Part shown: piece by piece, positions 26,156 through 34,526 of the stretch
Numbering within the stretch: position 1 is the first letter of the stretch
Layout of the letters: each line of letters starts with the position of its first letter
From: Exiguobacterium profundum
GTDB taxonomy: Bacteria > Bacillota > Bacilli > Exiguobacteriales > Exiguobacteriaceae
Direction: 5' to 3'
Length of the DNA stretch: 64,000 nucleotides
Assembly: GCF_001909285.1 (NCBI RefSeq)
Contig: NZ_MRSV01000001.1
Span: 1-64,000, forward strand
The notes under the pieces: model-generated
Seen by the model: the letters and a program-made list of their open reading frames with translations, nothing else
What the model was told of the DNA's origin: nothing
The model's database searches: none
Position numbers and translations under genes: made by a program

Positions 26156-26641
26156 TTGCCTAACTTTAATTGGGAGCATTTAAACCACTTACAGCTCGGA
26201 AGATATGCAGAGTACTATGCAAAAATGGAATTCGCGTCCTACGGATGTGACGTCTATACATCAGAAGTAGATGATCACGGAGTCGATTTTGTCATTAAAG
26301 ATTCCAATAACCGCTTTTGTGAGATTCAAGTAAAAGCAATTCGTAATTCAGGATATGTTTTTATGCAAAAAAGTAAATTCGACCTTACGACTCCAAACCT
26401 TTATTTGACACTTCTTTTATTCACCCAAGACGCACACCCTGAACTTTATCTAATCCCTAACGTCGCTTGGTTAGCCCCCAATGAATTATTCGTTGATCGA
26501 GATTACGATAAACCCGGACAAAAGAGTAAACCTGAGTACGGATTAAACATTTCAAGAAAGAACAAATCCTTACTTGAACACTATCGATTCGATACAATGA
26601 TTCAATCATTTATTCTAAGGCAATCCGAAGGAACTAATTAA
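26156..26641 (+). CDS. Orphan PD-(D/E)XK nuclease-fold protein
   Basis: A 161-residue protein with GVDFVIKD followed by CEIQVKAI (residues about 42-63), the D-Xn-ExQxK pattern of the restriction-endonuclease fold, similar to DUF4365-type proteins. N-terminal LGRYAEYYAKMEFASYGCDV corresponds to the helix-strand before the active site. Start: TTG 11 bases after AGAGG; no in-frame ATG precedes the conserved helix. It has its own terminator and is AT-richer than the glmS side. There is no methyltransferase or other defence gene next to it, so whether it is a defence or repair nuclease is open. Confidence 0.72.
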   Translation: MPNFNWEHLNHLQLGRYAEYYAKMEFASYGCDVYTSEVDDHGVDFVIKDSNNRFCEIQVKAIRNSGYVFMQKSKFDLTTPNLYLTLLLFTQDAHPELYLIPNVAWLAPNELFVDRDYDKPGQKSKPEYGLNISRKNKSLLEHYRFDTMIQSFILRQSEGTN

Positions 26642-26691
26642 AAACTGCACTTTGTATGTTGAAAGTATCCAACAAACAAAGTGCAGTTTTT
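26640..26691. terminator. Bidirectional terminator nuclease gene/glmS
   Basis: AAAAACTGCACTTTGT / ACAAAGTGCAGTTTTT, 16-base perfect arms, between convergent genes. Confidence 0.88.
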
Positions 26692-26713
26692 ATTAACTCA
26701 GCCTCTTCATTAT

Positions 26714-28510
26714 TTATTCCACTGTCACCGATTTCGCCAAGTTACGTGGCTTGTCCACGTCACAGCCACGGGCGAGCGCCGCATAATATGCCATCAACTG
26801 AACCGGTAAGACGTTGATGAGCGGTGCCAAGAGTGGCTCGACGTGCGGCAAGATGAAGTCATCATTCTCATGTTCGACTCCTTGCATCGAAATGATACAG
26901 GCGTTCGCACCACGGGCGACGACTTCTTTGACGTTCCCACGAATATTCAAGTTCGTCTTCGGTTGTGAGATGAGCGCGATGACCGGTGTCCCGTCTTCAA
27001 TCAAGGCGATCGATCCGTGCTTCAGTTCCCCACCTGGGTACCCTTCCGCTTGGATATACGAAATCTCTTTTACTTTGAGCGCTCCTTCGAGACAGACAGA
27101 AGCGTCAAGCCCACGACCGATGAAGAACGTGTTCGGTGTCGTTTTCAAATAACGTTCCGCAAGGTCTTCGAACAACTCTTTTTGCGCCATGATCGAGTCC
27201 ATGATGGTCGCAACTCGGGCAAGCTCCGGCATGAGATCAAACGGCAATTCTTTCCCTGTCGCACGAGCGATGTCATACGCGAGAATCGCGAGGACGGCGA
27301 TCTGTGCCGTGTATGCTTTCGTCGAGGCGACCGCGATCTCTGGTCCTGCATGGAGGAGCATCGTCTCATTCGCTTCGCGTGAGAGCGTCGATCCCGGTAC
27401 ATTCGTCATGGTGAGCGCTTTGTATCCGCGTTTCTTCACTTCGACGAGTACGGCACGGCTGTCCGCTGTCTCACCGGATTGTGATAAGAAGACGAACAAC
27501 GGACGTTCACTTAAGAGCGGCATGTTGTAGCCGAATTCAGAAGAAACGTGCACTTCTGTCGGAATGCCAGCGATGCGCTCCAAAATGTCTTTTCCGACGA
27601 GTCCCGCGTTATAGCTCGTCCCACATGCGACGATATAGATCCGGTCCGCTTCTGACACGAGCTCACGCACGCCTTCCGTGAGTTCGATGTCGCCGTTCTC
27701 GTTCTGGTAATGCTGGATGATGTTGCGGATGACGGCCGGTTGCTCGTCCATCTCTTTCAACATGTAGTGCGCGTACGTGCCCTTCTCGATGTCTGACGCA
27801 TCGATCTCGGCCGTGTATGGTGCACGCTCGAGTACTTCGCCGTCGAGCGTCTTAATCGTCGCCGACTCACGTGTGAGGATGACGATCTCGCCATCGTGGA
27901 GCTCGAGGTACTGGTCTGTCACCTGGAGCATCGCCATCGCGTCTGATGCGACGACGTTGAACGTGCCGTCGCCAAGTCCGACGAGGAGCGGTGACTTGTT
28001 CTTGCCGATATAGAGGCGCTCTTTGTCCTCTGAGTCGATCATCGCGATCGCGTACGAACCGTGGAGGTCCGAAAGCGTCTTACGGAACGCCGCCTCGACA
28101 TCGCCGAGCTCGACGAAGTGCTTCTCCATGAGCTGGACGATGACTTCTGTGTCCGTCTCTGAAAGGAACGGGACGTCGAGCGTGGCTTTCAATTGTTCAT
28201 CGTTCTCGATTACACCGTTATGCACGAGCGTGAAGCGTCCAGTCGTGCTTTGGTGCGGGTGGGCGTTCGGCACGCTCGGTACCCCGTGTGTCGCCCAACG
28301 CGTATGACCGATTCCAATCGTCCCTTCAGCATCAGCCGGTACGATGTCACGGAGTGCTTGAATCCGTCCCACTTCTTTGAACGTACGAACGTTTTCACCC
28401 ACCAAGGCAATTCCTGCTGAATCATAGCCACGATACTCGAGCTTTTCAAGCCCTTTCAATAAAATCTCTTTCGTTCCAACTTGTCCGATCATCCCTACGA
28501 TTCCACACAT
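26714..28510 (-). CDS. glmS: Glutamine-fructose-6-phosphate aminotransferase
   Basis: A 598-residue cytosolic enzyme making glucosamine-6-phosphate, the entry to peptidoglycan and teichoic acid precursors. Class II glutamine amidotransferase domain begins with CGIVG (the Cys becomes the N-terminal nucleophile), then two SIS domains ([46 protein letters not shown]-like) and the typical C-terminus [13 protein letters not shown]. Normal length. It is controlled by a glmS ribozyme in its 5' leader. Confidence 0.98.
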   Translation of the reverse strand: MCGIVGMIGQVGTKEILLKGLEKLEYRGYDSAGIALVGENVRTFKEVGRIQALRDIVPADAEGTIGIGHTRWATHGVPSVPNAHPHQSTTGRFTLVHNGVIENDEQLKATLDVPFLSETDTEVIVQLMEKHFVELGDVEAAFRKTLSDLHGSYAIAMIDSEDKERLYIGKNKSPLLVGLGDGTFNVVASDAMAMLQVTDQYLELHDGEIVILTRESATIKTLDGEVLERAPYTAEIDASDIEKGTYAHYMLKEMDEQPAVIRNIIQHYQNENGDIELTEGVRELVSEADRIYIVACGTSYNAGLVGKDILERIAGIPTEVHVSSEFGYNMPLLSERPLFVFLSQSGETADSRAVLVEVKKRGYKALTMTNVPGSTLSREANETMLLHAGPEIAVASTKAYTAQIAVLAILAYDIARATGKELPFDLMPELARVATIMDSIMAQKELFEDLAERYLKTTPNTFFIGRGLDASVCLEGALKVKEISYIQAEGYPGGELKHGSIALIEDGTPVIALISQPKTNLNIRGNVKEVVARGANACIISMQGVEHENDDFILPHVEPLLAPLINVLPVQLMAYYAALARGCDVDKPRNLAKSVTVE

Positions 28511-28559
28511 ACAAAACTCTCCTCTTCGCTTCGATTTCTCGAAAAAGGAAACGGGCTTT

Positions 28560-28710
28560 TTTGAGTGATGTCATCAAGTCTCGTTTTGTCCGCCCGGTCA
28601 CCCGAACGTTTTATCAAGACTCTCTCAGTCGTGACACGCGACTGGAAGGCATCCGCCGAAATCTCGATCACCTTCGTCCTCGTCAACTCCGCAGAGTTCT
28701 GGCGCTTCCA
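28560..28710 (-). ncRNA. glmS ribozyme-riboswitch
   Basis: The glmS leader contains the core elements in order: AAGCGCCAGAACU at the cleavage site, UUGACGAGGA, AUCGAGAUUUCGGCGGAUGCC, then P3 (CAGUCG/CGACUG) and P4 pairings down to about 28560. By homology self-cleavage occurs between the A at 28706 and the G at 28705, triggered by glucosamine-6-phosphate, which leads to decay of the glmS mRNA. The 3' limit is approximate. Confidence 0.95.
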
Positions 28711-28922
28711 CTTCATATCTAGCCGTTTCTCCAGATACGCTTTCATGCTATCGAGTACAAGGCGTGTTGGATAGAGAAATTGTTAAAGTAGTCGCTAAAT
28801 ACTTTTTTACCGTTCATGTAAAAGTCACCACTTTCACTAAAATGCCATCAATGTATCAGGTTTTCGAGTAGGGAGAGAACGGGCATGATACAAGTAACGA
28901 GTAAAGAAACGAGGGGAAACAC

Positions 28923-29258
28923 ATGGGTGGAATCTTCCTATTGATCGGCATTCTGTTATCCGTCTTATCCAGGTGGCTCGAGTTTGAAGGGAATAGCACG
29001 TTAGGGGATGTCATGTTGTTTCCTGCGATTTTCTTTATGGCGATGGCTTTTCTCTGCAGTTTCCCTTATTTCAAGGAATGGTGGGAAGACCGCTCCACCC
29101 GTAAGAAAGCATTCTTATTCGTGATTTTTGCTGCAGTCGGTATCCTATGTCTGCAAGCCGCTTTCTGGTTTGTCGTTTGGCGCAATCAATGGCTCGGACT
29201 TCTTCTCCTTCTTCCCTTTGCGGCATGTGTGGGGTTCATCGCTCGATTATTCAAATAA
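28923..29258 (+). CDS. Small membrane protein, 111 residues
   Basis: Four hydrophobic segments (about 3-18, 28-46, 61-82, 88-108) with a charged loop EWWEDRSTRKK between the second and third. No known family recognised. RBS GAGGGGA lies eight bases before the ATG. It stands alone between the glmS leader (divergent) and a terminator shared with the EEP gene. Confidence 0.7.
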   Translation: MGGIFLLIGILLSVLSRWLEFEGNSTLGDVMLFPAIFFMAMAFLCSFPYFKEWWEDRSTRKKAFLFVIFAAVGILCLQAAFWFVVWRNQWLGLLLLLPFAACVGFIARLFK

Positions 29259-29289
29259 AAGGAGGATGCGAAATCGCACATCCTCCTTG
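29258..29289. terminator. Bidirectional terminator
   Basis: AAGGAGGATGCG pairs with CGCACATCCTCCTT (one bulged base), A-run before and TTGTT after, between convergent genes. Confidence 0.75.
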
Positions 29290-30033
29290 TTAATTTACGG
29301 TGAAGTCAACCATCACACCGTAATGATCACTCGGTATAACGTTCTTACTCGTTCGCACATCTCCAAATACATCGACATGCTGAACCTCGAGTTCACTACA
29401 TTCCGAACGAAACAGAATCCAATCATATCGTTCAGGCTGCTCGAGATGAGAAGATTGCAAGTATGGATTGTGCTTTACGTCTAACGTCGGTTGTGATTCT
29501 CCCGCAACAAACGTCGTCACGTCCAGCCACCCTGCATCTGATACATCATCATAGATATTCGATCGAGAATGATCATTGAAATCTCCACACAACACCTCAA
29601 TCGCCTTTTGGCGCCCCTTGCTTAACCAGTCTCGTACCACTTCCATCTGGCATTCTCGAATCGAAGAAGAGCGCCAGTTCAGATGCACATTCGTGAGTCC
29701 CCATTCCTGACCGCCGAAGATAAGCGTCACTCGGGTCGCACAAAAGTTTGACTCTTCTACATCCTCTTCCCAAATCGCTTCAACTGAAGACAAGGGAATT
29801 TTACTCAAAAAAGCGAGTCCTTCGTCCGGTGAGTCGGGGTAAGCATGAAAGACACAGTATGGATAACCCGTCGCTTCCGCAATGTCATGAGCCACACTAC
29901 CCTCTTCGTAAGAACGGACTTCTTGAAGTGCAATTACGTCCGCGTCGATTCGCTTTACTTCTTGGCAAATCGCATCGACTCGTTTTTGCCATAGCGTGTC
30001 ATGGTTCCAAATGTTATACGTCGCAATCCTCAC
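29290..30033 (-). CDS. Endonuclease/exonuclease/phosphatase (EEP) family hydrolase
   Basis: A 247-residue metal-dependent phosphodiesterase fold. Motifs in order: TYNIWN (N), ALQEVRS (Glu metal ligand), VHLNWRSS (His), GDFNDHSRS (D-x-N) and PSDHYGV (catalytic His pair), complete for the family. No signal peptide, so cytosolic. The substrate (DNA, inositol phosphate or lipid headgroup) cannot be set. Located at the downstream end of a run of small membrane proteins with a 26-base gap, possibly their last cotranscribed gene. Confidence 0.88.
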   Translation of the reverse strand: MRIATYNIWNHDTLWQKRVDAICQEVKRIDADVIALQEVRSYEEGSVAHDIAEATGYPYCVFHAYPDSPDEGLAFLSKIPLSSVEAIWEEDVEESNFCATRVTLIFGGQEWGLTNVHLNWRSSSIRECQMEVVRDWLSKGRQKAIEVLCGDFNDHSRSNIYDDVSDAGWLDVTTFVAGESQPTLDVKHNPYLQSSHLEQPERYDWILFRSECSELEVQHVDVFGDVRTSKNVIPSDHYGVMVDFTVN

Positions 30034-30059
30034 TTCATATTCCTACTTTCTAGAGTGAG

Positions 30060-30530
30060 TCACGCGCTCCCCCATTTTTGTTCTTCTCTTAATTCACGTT
30101 CCGTGACATAGTTCTCATCAAGACGAACCATATATCGCTCGTACCATTTATGTCCGATGACGGATATGATACCTCCAGTCACCATCAATCCGATAAAGTA
30201 AGGTGTCTCAATTTGTTTCGTTACCCATCCGAACATGAGGATGAGCAAAATCGGGAACGTCAAAAAATTAAAAATCGACATCAAGTGTATGTGACGTTTG
30301 GCGTCTCGATTCGTTAAATACTTCAATTGAATCGTTTCTTTCTTCCAAGATTTTTTAATCGCAAATAGACCCGCAAATTGACCAATCAAAAGAACAGTTT
30401 CTGCTGACACCCATCCTTTTTCAGTCGCAACAAACAGCACAATACAGATCATCCACGACAGAAAAGTGAAGACTCCATTCTTTTCAGTTTCCACTCTGAC
30501 AAGCTCTCTCATCTGATCACGCTTGTTCAC
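30060..30530 (-). CDS. Small membrane protein, tandem paralogue family (A)
   Basis: A 156-residue protein with about four hydrophobic segments (two hairpins) and a cytosolic tail ending in DENYVTERELREE. The GTG start is placed seven bases after AAGGAG, overlapping gene B by 14 bases. Similar proteins follow upstream (five more at 30.5-32.8 kb) and at 61.9-63.4 kb; the shared plan is charged N-terminus, hydrophobic pair, a basic loop, second hydrophobic pair, and a tail with Asp then xVTxxEL. Function unknown. Confidence 0.75.
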   Translation of the reverse strand: MNKRDQMRELVRVETEKNGVFTFLSWMICIVLFVATEKGWVSAETVLLIGQFAGLFAIKKSWKKETIQLKYLTNRDAKRHIHLMSIFNFLTFPILLILMFGWVTKQIETPYFIGLMVTGGIISVIGHKWYERYMVRLDENYVTERELREEQKWGSA

Positions 30531-31035
30531 GACGTTGCTCCTTCTCGTATTCACGGACCTCACGAATTTCTTTTAAATCTTGATCCGTCAAATAGTTTTC
30601 ATCGTAAGACTGAATGACGCGGTCGAACCGCTTCGCCAAGTATTCAATCCCGAAAAACGTCAGTTGCGAAAGGAGGAACATACGGAACGATTGTGTGCCC
30701 GTCGTTTCACTCTTGAAGTAAAAGAGTCCATAAATCCCGACACCCGTCAAAGCGAGCGTGTGCGCGATCATCTTGAACGATAAGAGGTTACGCGCGGTTT
30801 GATTCTTCACGAAACGCAACCACATCCGATATTGGATAAAAATACCCGTCAAGACCGCGGCGAGCACCGCATATAATGTTCCCGTGACGACACCGTCCGA
30901 GAGTGTCCAATATGAGGCGTAAATCAAAAAACTGACGACGAGTCCGATTCCGATGATGCCGACACCCCATTTCGTCAAACGGTCTACTTTTAAAATGGTG
31001 TCGATTTGCGATTTCACTTTTGGTGATGGTTCCAT
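30517..31035 (-). CDS. Small membrane protein, tandem paralogue family (B)
   Basis: A 172-residue protein with four hydrophobic segments and a tail DENYLTDQDLKEIREVREY, matching the tail of A (DENYVTERELREE). Its ATG lies four bases after GAGGGAG and overlaps the end of gene C by 22 bases. Function unknown; part of an overlapping six-gene run. Confidence 0.75.
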   Translation of the reverse strand: MEPSPKVKSQIDTILKVDRLTKWGVGIIGIGLVVSFLIYASYWTLSDGVVTGTLYAVLAAVLTGIFIQYRMWLRFVKNQTARNLLSFKMIAHTLALTGVGIYGLFYFKSETTGTQSFRMFLLSQLTFFGIEYLAKRFDRVIQSYDENYLTDQDLKEIREVREYEKEQRREQA

Positions 31036-31484
31036 ATGGCTCCCTCGCTTTCTAGTATTGCTTCATACGTTGGTAATCCTGACTGATGTGCATGGATTCG
31101 CTCTTCCCACTTCTTCTCTCGGTACGATTTCGTCAACCCCCAAAGGGCGACGATCCCACCGGTCAGGATGAAGGCATCTTCGTTCACATACATCGGGATG
31201 AAGAGCACAAATAACGAAACAGCACTAATCCAACAGTCAACGAGTCGATATCGCAACACCCGAACGACGTTTTGATGTTCGGCAAAAGGGCGGATGACTC
31301 GATATTCCATATATCCTTTATAAGCCATGCCCATGGATACGACCAACATGACGGGGATGATCCATGTCGCCTGTATCCGTAACATGGTGATGAACGAAAT
31401 GAGGAATATGACGAGTACCGGCCAGCCAAAAAACCGTTCGAATTGTTTGGCATGCGTTATCGTGAGTTCAAATTGACGGTCCAT
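31014..31484 (-). CDS. Small membrane protein, tandem paralogue family (C)
   Basis: A 156-residue protein with four hydrophobic segments; the tail EERIHAHQSGLPTYEAILE resembles that of gene D (DPELPTYEEVIEG) rather than A/B. RBS AAGGGAG eight bases before the ATG, which lies inside the end of gene D (17-base overlap). Function unknown. Confidence 0.75.
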   Translation of the reverse strand: MDRQFELTITHAKQFERFFGWPVLVIFLISFITMLRIQATWIIPVMLVVSMGMAYKGYMEYRVIRPFAEHQNVVRVLRYRLVDCWISAVSLFVLFIPMYVNEDAFILTGGIVALWGLTKSYREKKWEERIHAHQSGLPTYEAILESEGAIWNHHQK

Positions 31485-31917
31485 TTAGTACACTCCCTTC
31501 AATCACTTCCTCATACGTCGGTAATTCCGGATCGATTTGTTTAAGTTGCTTCGTGAACCACTTCTGCCGAATCGGACTGAGTACTCCCCATATCCCAAAA
31601 AAGAGACCGATCACGAGACCAAAATCTTCCGCTGTCAGAAGTGTCACCATGAGCGCCGTCAACAAAATCGCATCCACCCATTCGAATACGTATTGGAATA
31701 TAAGCATTCGATGAGCTTTCGGATGTTTTGTCATTCGCCACATGATACGCATCTCTTGATAGCCCATCACGACGATGATCACGGAGACCGACGCCATGAT
31801 AGGGATAAGCCACATTTTCTCTAATAAGAGAGCGACAATCATGGCCGTGACATAAAGAATCAAGATGGGTACGGCATAACGTCGCATTCGTCGCATCCAC
31901 TTTACGTCTTGTGACAC
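31468..31917 (-). CDS. Small membrane protein, tandem paralogue family (D)
   Basis: A 149-residue protein with four hydrophobic segments, basic N-terminus (WMRRMRRY) and tail KQLKQIDPELPTYEEVIEG. GTG start eight bases after AAGGAGG; it directly abuts the stop of gene E. Function unknown. Confidence 0.75.
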   Translation of the reverse strand: MSQDVKWMRRMRRYAVPILILYVTAMIVALLLEKMWLIPIMASVSVIIVVMGYQEMRIMWRMTKHPKAHRMLIFQYVFEWVDAILLTALMVTLLTAEDFGLVIGLFFGIWGVLSPIRQKWFTKQLKQIDPELPTYEEVIEGSVLNGPSI

Positions 31918-32346
31918 CTATATCGCCTCCTTGTCGAAATGTATATACTCCATATCTTGTTGTTTCGTTTGTTTGTTCACGTTCAACGTCCATAGCATTG
32001 CACCACCAATGAATACCGTGACACACACATACGCCACGTTTGATGTGAACAATAGTTGATGATTCAACGCGAGGAAAAAGGCAGCACTGTTGATCCCGTC
32101 CCGAACGAGTTGACGACGATACAATCCTTTCAGTTCTGGTTGAAACCTCAGACGCATTCGATAGCGCTTCACATATAAGATGTTCAGCGGAATGAGCGCA
32201 CAGGCGATATATAGCACGCCCCACGTAAGGTCATCTGTTAATAAACTGATCGGTAACATCAGTACTACAAATGTTCCAAACAGGCCGAATATCCATTGGT
32301 CGAATAAACGCTTCCATGCTTTTTCTTGTGTCATGCGTCTAATCAT
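31918..32346 (-). CDS. Small membrane protein, tandem paralogue family (E)
   Basis: A 142-residue protein with four hydrophobic segments and a central basic loop VKRYRMRLRFQPELKGLYRR that resembles gene F (KKYRMRRTHMKDRDVVKLL). The tail is short and lacks the PTYE or VTxxEL box. It overlaps gene F by four bases. Function unknown. Confidence 0.72.
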   Translation of the reverse strand: MIRRMTQEKAWKRLFDQWIFGLFGTFVVLMLPISLLTDDLTWGVLYIACALIPLNILYVKRYRMRLRFQPELKGLYRRQLVRDGINSAAFFLALNHQLLFTSNVAYVCVTVFIGGAMLWTLNVNKQTKQQDMEYIHFDKEAI

Positions 32347-32789
32347 TGATTTCGTCGCTCCAAATCTAACTGATGTAACAGCGGAACACGTTCATTTAAC
32401 TTCTTTTGAAACATCCGTGACATCTGATCGCTGACTGCTCCCCATACGAGCAATCCGATTGCTAACATCAAACTGTCATATTGAAAGATTAGCAGAGCCG
32501 AAATCAATGAGACGAGAACACCCGAACTGATCAAATCATACAGTAGGTTGCATTTTAGTAACTTCACGACATCTCGATCTTTCATATGCGTACGACGCAT
32601 CCGATACTTCTTCACGTCTAATCCAATCATGGCCATTCCAATCAAGACGAACGGAATCGTCAACCAGACATAACGTCCGAAAAAAGATAAAATAATGGCC
32701 GTCACAACAAACACCAATAATGTATAGCCGACCCGAAGGTGTGACTTGCGCCATGTTGTTTCTTCCATATGCCAATGTGCCTCAGTCAA
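32343..32789 (-). CDS. Small membrane protein, tandem paralogue family (F)
   Basis: A 148-residue protein, first gene of the run. The TTG start at 32789 has AAAGGAAG at good spacing; an ATG seven codons later (32768) is the alternative. Four hydrophobic segments, loop KKYRMRRTHMKD shared in style with E, tail KKLNERVPLLHQLDLERR. Function unknown. Confidence 0.7.
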   Translation of the reverse strand: MTEAHWHMEETTWRKSHLRVGYTLLVFVVTAIILSFFGRYVWLTIPFVLIGMAMIGLDVKKYRMRRTHMKDRDVVKLLKCNLLYDLISSGVLVSLISALLIFQYDSLMLAIGLLVWGAVSDQMSRMFQKKLNERVPLLHQLDLERRNQ

Positions 32790-32994
32790 CTAGAGCACTT
32801 CCTTTCCTTCCTATGCATTACTCCTATATACGTACTCTATGCCCTCATTGTTTCACATTTTCCGAATATTCTAGCATTGAATCGTTCGACTTTTTTCAAC
32901 AATTGACGAACGAAACGTATCCGCTTACAAAGGTTATCTGCTATACTGTTACCAAATTCATTCCCACAAATTTTTTTGAAAGGTGTAGAACTGT

Positions 32995-33705
32995 ATGTCT
33001 CCGAAGTACAAGCAAGTTGCGAGTCAGATTGAAGCGGACATCGTCAATCACGTCTACCAACATACGAATAAATTATTGACCGAGGATGAGTATGCCAACA
33101 AGTATGGCGTCAGCCGCAACACGGTCCGAAAAGCGATCGAGATCCTCGTCAACAAAGGATACGTCTATCAAGTTCAAGGGAGCGGCGTCTTCGTCCGTGA
33201 CCATTACAATAGTGATTACATCAATTTAGAAAAACTCCAAGGTCTCACAAGTGACTTCAGCGGTCGAAAAGTCGAGACACGCGTCTTACACTTCGAACAG
33301 ACGGTGGCGAACGATGAGGTCGCCGAACGTATGAAGTGCCCGATCGGGACACCTGTCTACTTCGTGAAGCGGCTACGTCTCGTCGATGACCACCCGTTCT
33401 CGGTAGAGGATTCATACTTCCGAAAAGAGCTCGTCATCTACTTGGATGAGAACATCGTTCAAAAGTCGATCTACACGTATTTACGAAACGACCAAAAACT
33501 TGCCATCGGATTCGCCGACCGAGTCATTTACGCAGACTTTTTAGATTCAGAGTCCGCCGACCTGCTCGACCTGAACGAGAATGATCCAGCCTTGATTGTC
33601 GACAACACCGTCTATTTGACGAACGGACAAATCTTCGACGTCTCTCGTTCCATCCATCACTTTAAACATGTCAAAATGCTCAAAGTCTCGAACATCAAGT
33701 CCTAA
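32995..33705 (+). CDS. GntR family regulator (UTRA), likely repressor of the beta-glucoside PTS
   Basis: A 236-residue regulator. N-terminal winged helix (about 1-66: YKQVASQIEADIV, LTEDEYANKYGVSRNTVRKA) and a UTRA effector domain (about 85-230). This is the HutC/TreR-like subfamily, which binds phosphorylated sugars and releases DNA. It precedes the PTS operon by 150 bases in the same direction with its own terminator between; control of that operon is inferred from position. GAAAGGTG lies 11 bases before the ATG. Confidence 0.9.
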   Translation: MSPKYKQVASQIEADIVNHVYQHTNKLLTEDEYANKYGVSRNTVRKAIEILVNKGYVYQVQGSGVFVRDHYNSDYINLEKLQGLTSDFSGRKVETRVLHFEQTVANDEVAERMKCPIGTPVYFVKRLRLVDDHPFSVEDSYFRKELVIYLDENIVQKSIYTYLRNDQKLAIGFADRVIYADFLDSESADLLDLNENDPALIVDNTVYLTNGQIFDVSRSIHHFKHVKMLKVSNIKS

Positions 33706-33707
33706 AC

Positions 33708-33742
33708 GCGCCCGAGAGATGCTTTTCTCGTGCGCATTTTTT
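33708..33742 (+). terminator. GntR gene terminator
   Basis: GCGCCCGAGA / TCTCGTGCGC (one mismatch) followed by ATTTTTTATG, immediately behind the stop codon. Confidence 0.75.
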
Positions 33743-33767
33743 ATGCATTTTTTTCGAAAAGAAAGGG

Positions 33768-33796
33768 TTTACACGAAAACGCTTTCGTGCTACTAT
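33768..33796 (+). promoter_or_regulatory. Beta-glucoside PTS promoter with embedded cre/operator
   Basis: -35 TTTACA (33768-33773), 17-base spacer, -10 TACTAT (33791-33796). The spacer is CGAAAACGCTTTCG (33774-33787), a cre-type near-palindrome, so CcpA or a LacI-type protein bound there would block transcription. Confidence 0.8.
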
Positions 33797-33858
33797 CAAC
33801 GTGTAGAAAATATTTGTACCTATGAATTTTAGTTATCCATACAAAAAGGAGAGATATT

Positions 33859-34206
33859 ATGGTTTCTGAAACAATCGAAATCTCACCGGAAGATATTTTC
33901 GGTCTCATCGCCCTCTCGGGTGACGCCAAAGCGAGCTACCATCAAGCGATGCTCCTCATGCAAGAAGGAAAGAAAGACGAAGCCGAAGCAGCAGTCGTTG
34001 CTGGTGACGCGACATTAAAAGAAGCACATGCGATTCAAACGAAATTCGTGACGCTCGAAGCACAAGGTAAATCAGCAACGGTCGGTGTCCTCATGGTGCA
34101 TGCGCAAGATCACTTGATGAACACGATTCTCGTCAAAGAAATGCTTGGATATATGATGAACATGCAAAACGAAATCAACGAATTGAAAGGAATGGATCAA
34201 CAATGA
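33859..34206 (+). CDS. PTS lactose/cellobiose EIIA component
   Basis: A 115-residue EIIA of the Lac family, all-helical. Phosphorylated His lies in VLMVHAQDHLMN (about residues 79-83). It passes phosphate from HPr to the EIIB encoded next. First gene of IIA-IIB-GH1-IIC; overlaps the IIB gene by four bases. RBS AAAGGAGAG. Confidence 0.93.
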   Translation: MVSETIEISPEDIFGLIALSGDAKASYHQAMLLMQEGKKDEAEAAVVAGDATLKEAHAIQTKFVTLEAQGKSATVGVLMVHAQDHLMNTILVKEMLGYMMNMQNEINELKGMDQQ

Positions 34207-34511
34207 TTAAAATCGGACTCTTCTGTGCGGCAGGTATGTCAACAAGTATGTTAGTAGAAAAAATGAAAGCGGTTGCCTCTGAACGTGGCATCGAAGCTGA
34301 AATCGCAGCTTACCCAGAATCGGAGATGGAAACTTACGTTGACAACATCGACGTTGCACTTCTCGGACCACAAGTGAAGTACCTCCTTTCAAAAGGGAAG
34401 CAAATCTGCGAACCAAAAGGTGTTCCAATCGACGTCATCAACACAGTCGACTACGGCATGATGAACGGTGCGAAAGTATTAGACCACTCATTGAAACTTG
34501 TAAATAAATAA
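34203..34511 (+). CDS. PTS lactose/cellobiose EIIB component
   Basis: A 102-residue EIIB. Phosphocysteine Cys8 in GLFCAAGMSTSMLV. It transfers phosphate to the sugar carried by the EIIC at 35946. Translationally coupled to the IIA gene. Confidence 0.94.
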   Translation: MIKIGLFCAAGMSTSMLVEKMKAVASERGIEAEIAAYPESEMETYVDNIDVALLGPQVKYLLSKGKQICEPKGVPIDVINTVDYGMMNGAKVLDHSLKLVNK

Positions 34512-34526
34512 ACTGAGGTGATGACT

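Noticed and set aside
28495-28774. Overlapping frames on both strands in front of glmS
   Set aside because: They run through the glmS ribozyme core, whose RNA conservation explains the sequence.
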